Part shown: piece after piece, positions 37,555-46,466 of the stretch
How positions within the stretch are numbered: the first letter of the stretch is position 1
How the letters are laid out: each line of letters starts with the position of its first letter
Assembly: GCA_025774555.1 (NCBI GenBank)
Contig: JALGVT010000020.1
Location: forward strand, 1-64,000
DNA length: 64,000 nucleotides
Source of the DNA: a candidate division LCP-89 bacterium
GTDB lineage: Bacteria > Electryoneota > B3-LCP
Direction: 5' to 3'
Program-made: the position numbers and the translations under genes
The notes under the pieces: model-generated
Told to the model about the DNA's origin: nothing
Database searches by the model: none
Seen by the model: the letters and a program-made list of their open reading frames with translations, nothing else

Positions 37555-38679
37555 ATGATTGTGGACAACCTGATTCTCTATTTACAGTTTATCTGCCTGG
37601 GAACCGCCTGTTTGTTTTCAGGTTTCCTATATATTGGTTTAGGGCGCAGGGAGAAGTGCGGATCAGGAGAATTTGTTCCGGTTTCCGTGCTGGTTGCGGC
37701 GCGCAATGAGGAAGATGTAATCTTAAGGCTGCTGGAGAGCCTTAAAGCGCAGGATTACCCGCATGATCTAAGCCAATTCGTGATCATTGACGACGGATCT
37801 GCAGACCGAACCGCCAGTATAGTTACAGAGTTTTGCGAGTCAGATGGGCGTTTCAAACTGATCCAATTGGAAGATTCCCCCGAGAGGTCGATGGGTCCTA
37901 AGAAGCGCGCTCTGACAGAAGGATTGAAGACTGCAAAAGGCGATATCATAATCACGACCGATGCGGATTGCGTGGTAAAAGCGGGCTGGATCAGCGGCAT
38001 CGTTTCATGCTATGATGGTGATACAGCGGTCGTATGCGGTGTAGTTAAATACGAAAAGCAGAAGGGATTCTGGGCACGATTAGCCGCCTTTGAAGGGATT
38101 ATAGGCGCTATTTTAAATTGCGCGGTTATTAACATGGGCGGCGCGCTGAGCAGTTCGGGGGGAAATTTCTCTTATCGCAGAAGTGCATTTGATGATGCGG
38201 GGGGATTCGATACCGGCGGAAGTTCGCTGTCTGGAGATGACGACCTTTTACTGCAGAGAATTCATCGCAGCGGTGGAAAGCTACGATTCAACCTCAGCAG
38301 GGAGACAACCGTATTAACAGCAGGACCGACTGATTCCGCGAGTTACTGGAAGCGGAAACGGAGGCATCTCTCAGCGGGAAAACGGTATTCAGCGAAGTGG
38401 ATCGCCCTGGCTGCAATCATCTATCTGGGCTGTCTTTTGACCGTTTTTCAGGGTGGTATGTATCTGGCTTTCAGCGCTGCAGACCATCGTTTCCTATTTG
38501 GCTGGGGATTATTCAGCCTGCTGCTATTTGTCGCTTTCTTCCGAGGGACGCGGCGCTTAGGTGAAAACGGCTACTTGCTGTTCGGAGTCATTGGGGCGAT
38601 TATATTTCCTGTCGTTTTTATTTTGATACATATATTAACCTTGTTTCCATCGCCTGCCTGGAAGGGGCGGAGAACTTAA
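37555..38679 (+). CDS. Family 2 glycosyltransferase (membrane)
   Basis: 374 aa; VSVLVAARNEEDVILRLLESL, FVIIDDGSADRT, GDIIITTDADC, YWKRKRRHLSAGKRY. Confidence 0.9.
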   Translation: MIVDNLILYLQFICLGTACLFSGFLYIGLGRREKCGSGEFVPVSVLVAARNEEDVILRLLESLKAQDYPHDLSQFVIIDDGSADRTASIVTEFCESDGRFKLIQLEDSPERSMGPKKRALTEGLKTAKGDIIITTDADCVVKAGWISGIVSCYDGDTAVVCGVVKYEKQKGFWARLAAFEGIIGAILNCAVINMGGALSSSGGNFSYRRSAFDDAGGFDTGGSSLSGDDDLLLQRIHRSGGKLRFNLSRETTVLTAGPTDSASYWKRKRRHLSAGKRYSAKWIALAAIIYLGCLLTVFQGGMYLAFSAADHRFLFGWGLFSLLLFVAFFRGTRRLGENGYLLFGVIGAIIFPVVFILIHILTLFPSPAWKGRRT

Positions 38680-38698
38680 TAATTGACCAGTCCTGCAA

Positions 38699-39733
38699 AT
38701 GGATCCATTAGAAAAAACAGAGCCGGTCTCAATACTTGCAGACGCAGAGCGGAAAGAGAGGCGGGATCAGTCCGTTTCTAGCAGCATGCGTGCGCGTCTG
38801 TTCTTCTGGGGTAAGATTGTTCTTACTGTCGGTGTGCTTCTACTCCTTGTCGCCACGATTCATCCGCGTGAAATAGCTGGAGCATTTAGCGGAGCGCGTT
38901 TCTGGCTCGTGATAGTCAGCTTGATTCTGGTTATCCCCAATCTCGGTCTGCGAGCGATGAAGTGGGGCTATCTGCTGAGACAGGTCAAGCCCGAGGCGAC
39001 CGCCCGCGAGATCTGGGACAATCTCATGGTCGGTTTCACTTTTGCAGTGGTTACTCCAGGACAACTGGGAGAATTCGGGCGCGCTTTTTTTATCACCGGC
39101 AGACCTCGACTCGAATTGATCGGGCTGACATTTATTGATAAACTGTATAACCTGCTTCCGATTATCTTAGGCGGAGCGCTCGGACTGCTCTTTATACCAG
39201 GGCTGGTCTATGGCGGCAACAGTTATGTCTTTGTCTCCAGTTGTATTTTAGTGGGACTGCTGTGGGCAGTGATGGGTTTAATACTGGTTTCGCCGCGCTG
39301 GATCAGGGATCTGTTTTATGCCATCAATGTAATGCTACCTTACCGGGATAAGGTCAAGGTGTTTTTAAGTGGTCTTGATCCGATTCACCTCAGGCAATCG
39401 CTGGTATTGACTGCACTCGGTCTGGGACACTACTTCGTTTCCATCGTTCAATACTATCTGCTGGTACTCTCCTTTCAACGGATCGGGTTTTTCGAGGCTT
39501 ATTCCGCCGCATCATCGACGCTTTTCACTAAAGCAGCGCTGCCTATATCAATCGGCGGGCTGGGAGTGGGAGAAACCGCTTCAATCGGCTTTTTCAGGTT
39601 GTTCGGCGTCGGTAAGGCTGCCGCCTTCAACAGTTCGGTCATGCTCTTTTCCATGAACGTTTTAATGCCTGCGGTGCTCGGGTTCTTCATTCTCCTGAAG
39701 CTGCGTATTGTCCGGGAGAACGGCGATGCCTGA
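38699..39733 (+). CDS. Lysylphosphatidylglycerol synthase TM-region/UPF0104 family membrane protein (flippase-like)
   Basis: 344 aa polytopic; TFAVVTPGQLGEFGRAFFI, FTKAALPISIGGLGVGETASIGFF. Confidence 0.8.
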   Translation: MDPLEKTEPVSILADAERKERRDQSVSSSMRARLFFWGKIVLTVGVLLLLVATIHPREIAGAFSGARFWLVIVSLILVIPNLGLRAMKWGYLLRQVKPEATAREIWDNLMVGFTFAVVTPGQLGEFGRAFFITGRPRLELIGLTFIDKLYNLLPIILGGALGLLFIPGLVYGGNSYVFVSSCILVGLLWAVMGLILVSPRWIRDLFYAINVMLPYRDKVKVFLSGLDPIHLRQSLVLTALGLGHYFVSIVQYYLLVLSFQRIGFFEAYSAASSTLFTKAALPISIGGLGVGETASIGFFRLFGVGKAAAFNSSVMLFSMNVLMPAVLGFFILLKLRIVRENGDA

Positions 39734-40922
39734 TTTTCCCTGGGAGCCTTTCTGGACCTTACTGCTACTGTTTTCCGGGTCGGCGTACCTGTTTACGTTA
39801 AACAGGATCGTCAGGGGACTTGTAAATCTTCCGCTGGCAAATGCTCAACGACAAGCCCAGGAATGGCAGCCGAAAGTCAGCGTAATTATCCCCTGCCGCG
39901 ATGAAGCGGAGCATATCGGGCTGGCGCTGGACGATCTGGGCAAACAGGATTATCCAGCAGAGTTAATCCAGATCATCGTTGTAGATGACCGCTCAGCGGA
40001 CGGCACCGGCGATGAAGCTCGAAGCAGGAAGGAAAAACTCCCTAATCTCACGGTGGTCACAGTTGACTTCTGTCCGGAGGATGTTTCGCCAAAGAAACAC
40101 GCTATTCTGCAGGGACTGGCGAAAGCTGACGGAGAGATCATCATCACCACTGACGGCGACTGCCGCTTCAAACCGGGATGGATCAAGGAGATGATCGCCT
40201 GCTTTGCGCCGGACGTTGGAGTAGTCGCCGGATTGACGGTCTTCGACCGGAACATAGAAGAGCCGCACTGGCAGAAAATACAGCAGACCGATTATCTATC
40301 GCATTCCTTCTTCGCCGCCGGAGCTATCGGTTCGGGGATGGCGTTCAACTGCAACGGCAGCAATCTGGCTCTGCGCAGAGAAACCTTCGAAGAGAGCGGC
40401 GGGTACGACCAGTTCAGCCAGGTGGTTACCGGTGATGACACTCTGTTGATACAGCGGATCAAACAGAACGGGAAATGGCGGATACATTTCTGTACGTATC
40501 CTGAAACCATCGTTCGTTCCCGCCCCGAGGAAACTCCTGCTCAGGTTTTCAATCAGCGGCTTCGATGGGGATCGGGCGGGCTTTCTTACAGTCCGACTGC
40601 ATTAGCGCTTGGATTGACGACTTTTGTTTTTTTCTTGAGTCTGTTTCTTTCGCCTCTCTTCTGGCTGGGAGGTTTAGTATCAGCCAACTGGATGCTCTTC
40701 TTTGTTTTAAAAGCGGCGCAAGAAGTGAGGGTAATGAAACGGGGCTGGCAAATCTTCGGTATAACAGAGAACTGGCAAATTTTCTCTATCCTGGAACTGC
40801 TTCACATACCTGCGACCTTGATTTTTGCCATCGGCGGACATCTATGGGGATTCCGATGGAAGGGGCAGAAATTCAATCGAACCCGGAAACATATAAACCT
40901 ATCTGAAACAATCACTAAATGA
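39726..40922 (+). CDS. Family 2 glycosyltransferase
   Basis: ATG at 39726 overlaps the previous gene; KVSVIIPCRDEAEHIGLALDDL, IIVVDDRSADGT, EIIITTDGDC, VFNQRLRWGSGG. Confidence 0.9.
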   Translation: MPDFPWEPFWTLLLLFSGSAYLFTLNRIVRGLVNLPLANAQRQAQEWQPKVSVIIPCRDEAEHIGLALDDLGKQDYPAELIQIIVVDDRSADGTGDEARSRKEKLPNLTVVTVDFCPEDVSPKKHAILQGLAKADGEIIITTDGDCRFKPGWIKEMIACFAPDVGVVAGLTVFDRNIEEPHWQKIQQTDYLSHSFFAAGAIGSGMAFNCNGSNLALRRETFEESGGYDQFSQVVTGDDTLLIQRIKQNGKWRIHFCTYPETIVRSRPEETPAQVFNQRLRWGSGGLSYSPTALALGLTTFVFFLSLFLSPLFWLGGLVSANWMLFFVLKAAQEVRVMKRGWQIFGITENWQIFSILELLHIPATLIFAIGGHLWGFRWKGQKFNRTRKHINLSETITK

Positions 40923-41962
40923 TCAGATTACTGCCACCGTCTAAGATGTGGCGGGTTGCCCGCTACCTTTACCAGAATCGCCGCATGGGAGCTGGAGTTT
41001 ATCCTTTTTACGCTTCTCTGAAAGTAACCGATCTGTGTGGTTTCCGCTGTTCATTCTGCAACGTCTGGAAGAATCCGGCAAAGGATATGGACACGGAAGA
41101 CGTTAAGAAGGCGCTGCGCAATCTGGGGCAGTCATCGGTCGTACTGACTTCGATAGAGGGCGGTGAGCCGCTCCTGCGCAAGGATATAGAGGAGATATTA
41201 AGAGCCGCTCATGAACAGCCGTTCTACCTGCTCTTCACCACCAGCGTCAAGAATATTCTGGATTTTCCACTGGATAAATACAGCCAGTGGATCGATCTGT
41301 TTCACATCTCAATCGACGAAGGGCATGATAATCTTGAACTTTTCGACGCGCTTCCTGAACTGATAAATTACCCCTGGATTCTCTGCGTGCAAACCGTGGT
41401 CAGGGACTGCGATCTGGAAGCTCTGCCCGAAAAAGTGCGTCGCTGTGCAACGTGTGGCGCGAAAATCCTGATCATGCCCGCTGTGGAATTAGACGATGCT
41501 GAACATAGTTATCCCGATCCCGCGCAGTTCAGGTCAGAAGTCATGGAACTGAAGCGCACCTACCCCAATACTGTCCTGACGCCGCGCCGCTATCTCGATG
41601 CCATCAACGGTGAATCGGGTTGTTCTGCCGCTTCGATCATCATCGACAGCGACGGCGGACTCTTCTATCCCTGCCGCACGTTGATCGATAAACCGGTCAA
41701 CCTGACAGAAACGTCGCTGATCGAATACCTCGAAAGTGATGACGCTAAGGAACGCCGTAAAGCGATGAAAAACTGCGACCGGAATTGCGGCTGGTACCAG
41801 TATTTCGCCATTGATTTCTTCACCGCCCCGGGTGAAGTTTTAGATTCCCTGCGACCCTACTGGGCTGACCTGTTAGGGCTAAGATCAAAAAATCCACCGG
41901 ACAAGAACCGATATGCTCCCCTGGAAATATCCCGGATTTCTGACCAGGATTCTGCTGCCTGA
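40919..41962 (+). CDS. Radical SAM protein with C-terminal Cys-rich (SPASM-like) region
   Basis: 347 aa; CGFRCSFCNVWKNP (CX3CX2C); C-terminal CSAASIIIDSDGGLFYPCRTL...NCDRNCGWYQ. Confidence 0.88.
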   Translation: MIRLLPPSKMWRVARYLYQNRRMGAGVYPFYASLKVTDLCGFRCSFCNVWKNPAKDMDTEDVKKALRNLGQSSVVLTSIEGGEPLLRKDIEEILRAAHEQPFYLLFTTSVKNILDFPLDKYSQWIDLFHISIDEGHDNLELFDALPELINYPWILCVQTVVRDCDLEALPEKVRRCATCGAKILIMPAVELDDAEHSYPDPAQFRSEVMELKRTYPNTVLTPRRYLDAINGESGCSAASIIIDSDGGLFYPCRTLIDKPVNLTETSLIEYLESDDAKERRKAMKNCDRNCGWYQYFAIDFFTAPGEVLDSLRPYWADLLGLRSKNPPDKNRYAPLEISRISDQDSAA

Positions 41963-42578
41963 AGCTGTTTTTCGGGCTGATCCTGAGGATAATCGCATTT
42001 ATCTGACCTACGATGATGGTCCCGATCCTGAAGTGACGCCGGAACTGCTGGATATTCTGGCGCAGCGGGATGCGAGGGCTGTTTTTTTTGTGGTGGCAGA
42101 TAATGGTGATTGGTGGAGGGATATGATCGCTGAGATTGCCAGTAAAGGTCATCGTATAGCTCTGCACGGGCTGCAGCATAAATCGAAATACCTGAAATCC
42201 AACGCGGCGCTTTATAAGGAACTCCTCGAACTTGCGTCGAAGATCACAGGTTCCGGTGGAGTTCCCGCTTCTGCCTATCGCCCACCTTTTGGACATATCC
42301 GCCCGGACACCGTTTATTTTTTGAAGCGGAAAGGAATTCAGACTGTTCTCTGGTCTATCATTCCCGGCGATTTTCGCCGCATGAAAACGGGCGAACTCTA
42401 CCGGCGCGCCATGCGCAGTCTCCGCCCCGGAGATATCCTCGCGCTGCACGACGGGACGCGCCTTCGACCCGCGCCGACCTTGGAATTGACTAAAAGACTG
42501 CTGGATGAATTCCAACGCCTCAACTGGCGCTGCGAATGCCTGGATCTGCCGGAATTAAACCTGGTGGATCATGGATAA
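41913..42578 (+). CDS. Polysaccharide deacetylase (NodB homology)
   Basis: 221 aa; IYLTYDDGPDPEVTPELLDIL, GHRIALHGLQH, YRPPFGHIRPD, DILALHDG. Confidence 0.9.
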   Translation: MLPWKYPGFLTRILLPEAVFRADPEDNRIYLTYDDGPDPEVTPELLDILAQRDARAVFFVVADNGDWWRDMIAEIASKGHRIALHGLQHKSKYLKSNAALYKELLELASKITGSGGVPASAYRPPFGHIRPDTVYFLKRKGIQTVLWSIIPGDFRRMKTGELYRRAMRSLRPGDILALHDGTRLRPAPTLELTKRLLDEFQRLNWRCECLDLPELNLVDHG

Positions 42579-43659
42579 TCTTATCTTTATAATCGGCGCG
42601 CTTTACACAGGTGTCGCGCTTTTCCTCTGGATTGGTTTAAACCGGAAGTATTCAGGAGAGCAGAAACAACCGGTCGAAAACGCTTCGTTGATCATCTGCG
42701 CGCGCGATGAAGAGAAGAATCTTCCTGATTGTCTGGCATACATCGAAGAGCAGACCATAGATCCCGAACGATTTGAGATTATTCTGGTGGATGACGCATC
42801 GCAGGATAGCACCGCAGAATTGATGGAAAAATTCGCCGAAGAGAGCCGCTATCCGGTGCAGGTTTTACGGCTGCCACCCGCAGAACCGGGGGAACCGTCA
42901 GGTAAATGGCGTCCCCTTAAAGAGGGGATTAAACTTGCGAAAAATGACGCTTTCCTGATGACGGACGCGGATGCTCTGCTGTCGCCTTCGTGGGCAGAAG
43001 TGCATCTGCAAGCGCTGGCAGACAGTGACACTGCCGCTGGTTTCGTCCTGATTACGGGAAACGCTTTGTGGAGTCAGGTGCAGCGTTTGGATTGGCTGTT
43101 CATACTGGGATCGGGCAGCGCTATGGCGAAATGGGGCAGACCGCAGTCCGCGTTGGGAAAGAACATGTCCATCCGCCGTTCAACGTATGAAGAAATCGGC
43201 GGATACGACGCGATTGGATTTTCACTGACTGAAGACCTGGCGCTGGTGCAGGCTGTCGCCAAGCAGGGAGGACGGCAATCTTATCCTTGTTCACCTGAGA
43301 TGACGGCAGCGACCACAGCAACGCCAAGCTGGGGTGAATTTATACAACAGCGAAAGCGGTGGGCAAGCGGATTGCTACATCTCGGCTTTATAGGCAAGGC
43401 GCTTATAGCGCTGATGGCGCTCAGAAACTTAGCGATTATTTACTGCTTTTTTGCGAGCTTATCAAGCTTTTTTTGGATCTGGGTAATTACCGCCGCCGCC
43501 AATCATCTGATTCTTCAAAGAATCGCTTCAAAGCTCGATAGTCCCTTCAGCCTTAAATCTTTTATCCTCTGGGAATGTTTCCAAACGTGGACGTCTCCGG
43601 TGCAGGTATTGCAGATGCTTGCCAGCAGGGGAGTGGAATGGAAGGGGAGGAAACACTAA
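42571..43659 (+). CDS. Family 2 glycosyltransferase
   Basis: 362 aa; ASLIICARDEEKNLPDCLAYI, FEIILVDDASQDSTAEL, DAFLMTDADALL, FIQQRKRWASGLLHLG. Confidence 0.9.
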   Translation: MDNLIFIIGALYTGVALFLWIGLNRKYSGEQKQPVENASLIICARDEEKNLPDCLAYIEEQTIDPERFEIILVDDASQDSTAELMEKFAEESRYPVQVLRLPPAEPGEPSGKWRPLKEGIKLAKNDAFLMTDADALLSPSWAEVHLQALADSDTAAGFVLITGNALWSQVQRLDWLFILGSGSAMAKWGRPQSALGKNMSIRRSTYEEIGGYDAIGFSLTEDLALVQAVAKQGGRQSYPCSPEMTAATTATPSWGEFIQQRKRWASGLLHLGFIGKALIALMALRNLAIIYCFFASLSSFFWIWVITAAANHLILQRIASKLDSPFSLKSFILWECFQTWTSPVQVLQMLASRGVEWKGRKH

Positions 43660-43705
43660 GAAGGGAAAGTAATTATCACTGTGAAGTATAATAACAAAAC
43701 CTGAC

Positions 43706-43920
43706 AAAACGCTTCACCTGACCGCTATTCCGCTGCGCCTCAAAGCGGCAGGTGAGCTTGATCGTCAGGCAAAGGATAAAATATGAGTAAAATTATTGTA
43801 CTTCTTCTTGTACTTTCAGATTTACTTTTTACAGAAGTCATTTATGTCCCGCAAATATCAGACACTTACTAAAAGTAAAATAAAATAGTAACCCAGAATA
43901 TTTATCCTTTATCCTTTTAT
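43706..43920. repeat. Palindromic/heptamer repeat region between coupled genes
   Basis: CACCTGaCCGCT ... AGCGGCAGGTG hairpin at about 43718-43755; GGCAAAGGATAAAATAT and ATATTTATCCTTTATCC inverted; tttatcc-tttatcc heptamers at 43901-43914. Confidence 0.55.
43783..43872 (+). CDS. Possible 29-aa hydrophobic microprotein
   Basis: ATG at 43783 preceded by AAAGGA; MSKIIVLLLVLSDLLFTEVIYVPQISDTY*. May simply be repeat-derived. Confidence 0.2.
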   Translation: MSKIIVLLLVLSDLLFTEVIYVPQISDTY

Positions 43921-43926
43921 TGAATT

Positions 43927-44895
43927 ATGCTTCTCGTCTGTAATTACTACTTAACTCTGCGGTGCAACGCACGCTGTACCTTCTGTGATCTGTGGGAGAA
44001 GGCTGACGCGCCGTTAGCGGATACCGAGACCGTTCTGCAGAACATTCGGCAGATCCGCGCGGCGGGAGTGCGCATCATTGATTTCACCGGCGGTGAACCG
44101 TTGCTGCATCCGGATCTGCCGCTATTCCTGGCAGAAGCGAAGCGCCGTCGGTTGAAAACAACCGTGACGACAAACGGAATGCTCTACCCGAAACGCGCCG
44201 AGAAACTGCGCGGATTGATTGATCTGTTTCACATATCCATAGATGGAGCTTCGTCGGAGACTCACAACCGTCTGCGAGGCATTGATTGCTACGATAAAGC
44301 GATAGAATCCATTGAATTAGCGGTTTCGCTGGGCGAACAACCCGATCTGCTCTTTACGGCGAATGCCGATAATTACCTTGACGTGACGCCGCTTGCTGAA
44401 TATGCTCGGAAGTCAGGATTGGTACTGATTGTCAATCCGGTTTTTGAAGCATGCGGCGGCAAGGGACTTCTGAATCGAGAGCAGTTATTGGAATTGGAGG
44501 GTCTCTGCCGCAAACCGAATGTTTATCTGAACGGCGGAGTATTCAGCATTATGAAAGACGGCGGCGTTGACACCGATAATCCCCGCTGCCGCGCAGTTTC
44601 TTCGACAGTTGTTATTTCGCCGGAAAACGAACTGTTGCTGCCCTGTTTTCACCAGATGAATTCGTCCGTTCCCATCAATGGGGATCTCAAGAGAACGTTG
44701 AACAGCGCTGAGCGTCGTGAAGCGCTCGCTAAACAGGGACGGTATCCTTTCTGTCAGGGCTGCACCATCAACTGCTACTTAGCTCCTTCATTGCCGTATC
44801 GCATGGATCGCTATTTTGCCGCTTTTCTTCCCTGGGCGGCGAAATACCTGTATTACCGGTATCTTTTCAAGATAAAGCATTCAAGGACTACCTGA
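43927..44895 (+). CDS. Radical SAM protein with SPASM-like C-terminus
   Basis: 322 aa; CNARCTFCDLWEKAD; DFTGGEPLLHPDLPLFL; C-terminal CRAVSSTVVISPENELLLPCF...CQGCTINCYL. Confidence 0.9.
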   Translation: MLLVCNYYLTLRCNARCTFCDLWEKADAPLADTETVLQNIRQIRAAGVRIIDFTGGEPLLHPDLPLFLAEAKRRRLKTTVTTNGMLYPKRAEKLRGLIDLFHISIDGASSETHNRLRGIDCYDKAIESIELAVSLGEQPDLLFTANADNYLDVTPLAEYARKSGLVLIVNPVFEACGGKGLLNREQLLELEGLCRKPNVYLNGGVFSIMKDGGVDTDNPRCRAVSSTVVISPENELLLPCFHQMNSSVPINGDLKRTLNSAERREALAKQGRYPFCQGCTINCYLAPSLPYRMDRYFAAFLPWAAKYLYYRYLFKIKHSRTT

Positions 44896-46466
44896 TGTTA
44901 CCCGATTTCCCCACCGGCTTTTTACCCTTAGCGGCTCTCTACCCGGAGATTCACTACCGTTTCCGGGCGTTGCCTCTGAGCCGTTATTTCCGCCGCCAGC
45001 CTGAGATTGTGGCAGACGTCCCGCGACGCCTCGATCCGGGTGAAGCTCTGCCTGTTCTCTTGATCGTCAAAGACGCTGACCGTTTTCCAGTTACGTTAGT
45101 CAATGCACAGGTCGAAGCTGTGGCAAATGACCGGCATATCAGTCGGACGATCCAGTTTGACCGGGAGTTGGTGAAGCAACGCTGGTGGCATTGGATTCTG
45201 TGGATTAACCTGCCGGATGAAGCGCCGTGCAGGTGGGAAGTCAATGTTATCTGGACAGTTGAGATCAAGGGTAAGATTGCCACAATCACGAATGATAACT
45301 ACGCCGTCACCTCAAGACTTCTGACCGTCAATCAGCCGGGTGAAAGAATTCCCCGAGAGGACGGCTGGATCTTAGGCGATCTGCATGTTCACACTGCTTT
45401 TACTGAAGATCAAGTGGAATTCGGCGCGCCTTTATCCGCCTATCCAGCGTTGGGCAAAGTTGCAGGCTTCAGCTTTGCCATGGCTGCGGATCATTCCTAC
45501 GATCTGGACGATTTTCCCGGATCATTCATCGAGTCCGATCCGCAGTTGACGCGCTTCAAAGCGCGGGCGGTTCAAATTGCTCGATTGAATGCCGAACATG
45601 AGACGGATTTCTGCATATTGCCGGGATATGAACTGAGCGTTGGCAATAGTAAGAGGCGAAACGTTCATCTGCTCCTTCTGAACCAGAGCAATTTTCTTCC
45701 GGGATCGGGAGATGCGGCTGAACGGTGGTTGGAAACCAAGCCGGAGCTATCCATTGGTGAAGCGATCCATCAGATGGACGGCGACGCTATTGCTATTGCT
45801 GCTCACCCGATGGCTAAGACGCCGTTGCTGCAGAAACTCCTGCTCCACCGGGGAGACTGGGAAGAGCAGGATTTTCAGCACGAAGAGCTTACCGGTCTGC
45901 AGATATGGAATGGGATCAATAACGGCGAGCTGCAACGCGGCGTAAAGAGATGGGTTGGCGGTTTGCTTGAAGGCAGAAGATGGAAAATCTATGCGGGAAG
46001 CGACGCGCATGGCAACTTCAACCGTCATATCAAGGTGGCAAAGCCGATGCTGACTCTGGCGGAATGTCCGAATCAGAGATTCGGCGAGGTCTGGACGGGT
46101 GTTCAGATGCCCGGAGCTTGTAACGCCAATGATTTGATAAATGCGTTAGCATCGAAACCAAGTGTAATCAGTAACGGACCGTTTGCCGCTGTCGAAAAAA
46201 CGCGGTCTAACAAAGAATCGCACGAAGTTCAGGTCCGAGTGTCAAGCAGCGCAGAATTCGGAGCGCTTTCGAAGGTTGTGGCTTACGCGGGGAAAACTGG
46301 CTGGGAATCCGAGAACATTTTCCTTAAAGAGCGGTTGACGGGTGGTTATCAGCAGGAGTACAACTTAGCGATGCCAGAAGCTGCTGATTACGTGCGGGTG
46401 GAAGTTGCGACTGATACCGGCAGGCGGGCTTATACCAATCCGTTGTATCTCAACGGCTCAGCGTAA
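44895..46466 (+). CDS. PHP-domain/CehA-McbA family metallohydrolase
   Basis: 523 aa; GWILGDLHVHTAFTEDQVEFGAPLSAYPALGKVAGFSFAMAADHSYDLDDF; IAIAAHPMA; YAGSDAHGNFN. Confidence 0.85.
   Translation: MLPDFPTGFLPLAALYPEIHYRFRALPLSRYFRRQPEIVADVPRRLDPGEALPVLLIVKDADRFPVTLVNAQVEAVANDRHISRTIQFDRELVKQRWWHWILWINLPDEAPCRWEVNVIWTVEIKGKIATITNDNYAVTSRLLTVNQPGERIPREDGWILGDLHVHTAFTEDQVEFGAPLSAYPALGKVAGFSFAMAADHSYDLDDFPGSFIESDPQLTRFKARAVQIARLNAEHETDFCILPGYELSVGNSKRRNVHLLLLNQSNFLPGSGDAAERWLETKPELSIGEAIHQMDGDAIAIAAHPMAKTPLLQKLLLHRGDWEEQDFQHEELTGLQIWNGINNGELQRGVKRWVGGLLEGRRWKIYAGSDAHGNFNRHIKVAKPMLTLAECPNQRFGEVWTGVQMPGACNANDLINALASKPSVISNGPFAAVEKTRSNKESHEVQVRVSSSAEFGALSKVVAYAGKTGWESENIFLKERLTGGYQQEYNLAMPEAADYVRVEVATDTGRRAYTNPLYLNGSA

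Noticed and set aside
41820-42515. 231-aa minus-strand ORF
   Set aside because: Lies wholly antisense to a well-supported polysaccharide deacetylase with conserved motifs; composition is consistent with a reverse-frame artefact.
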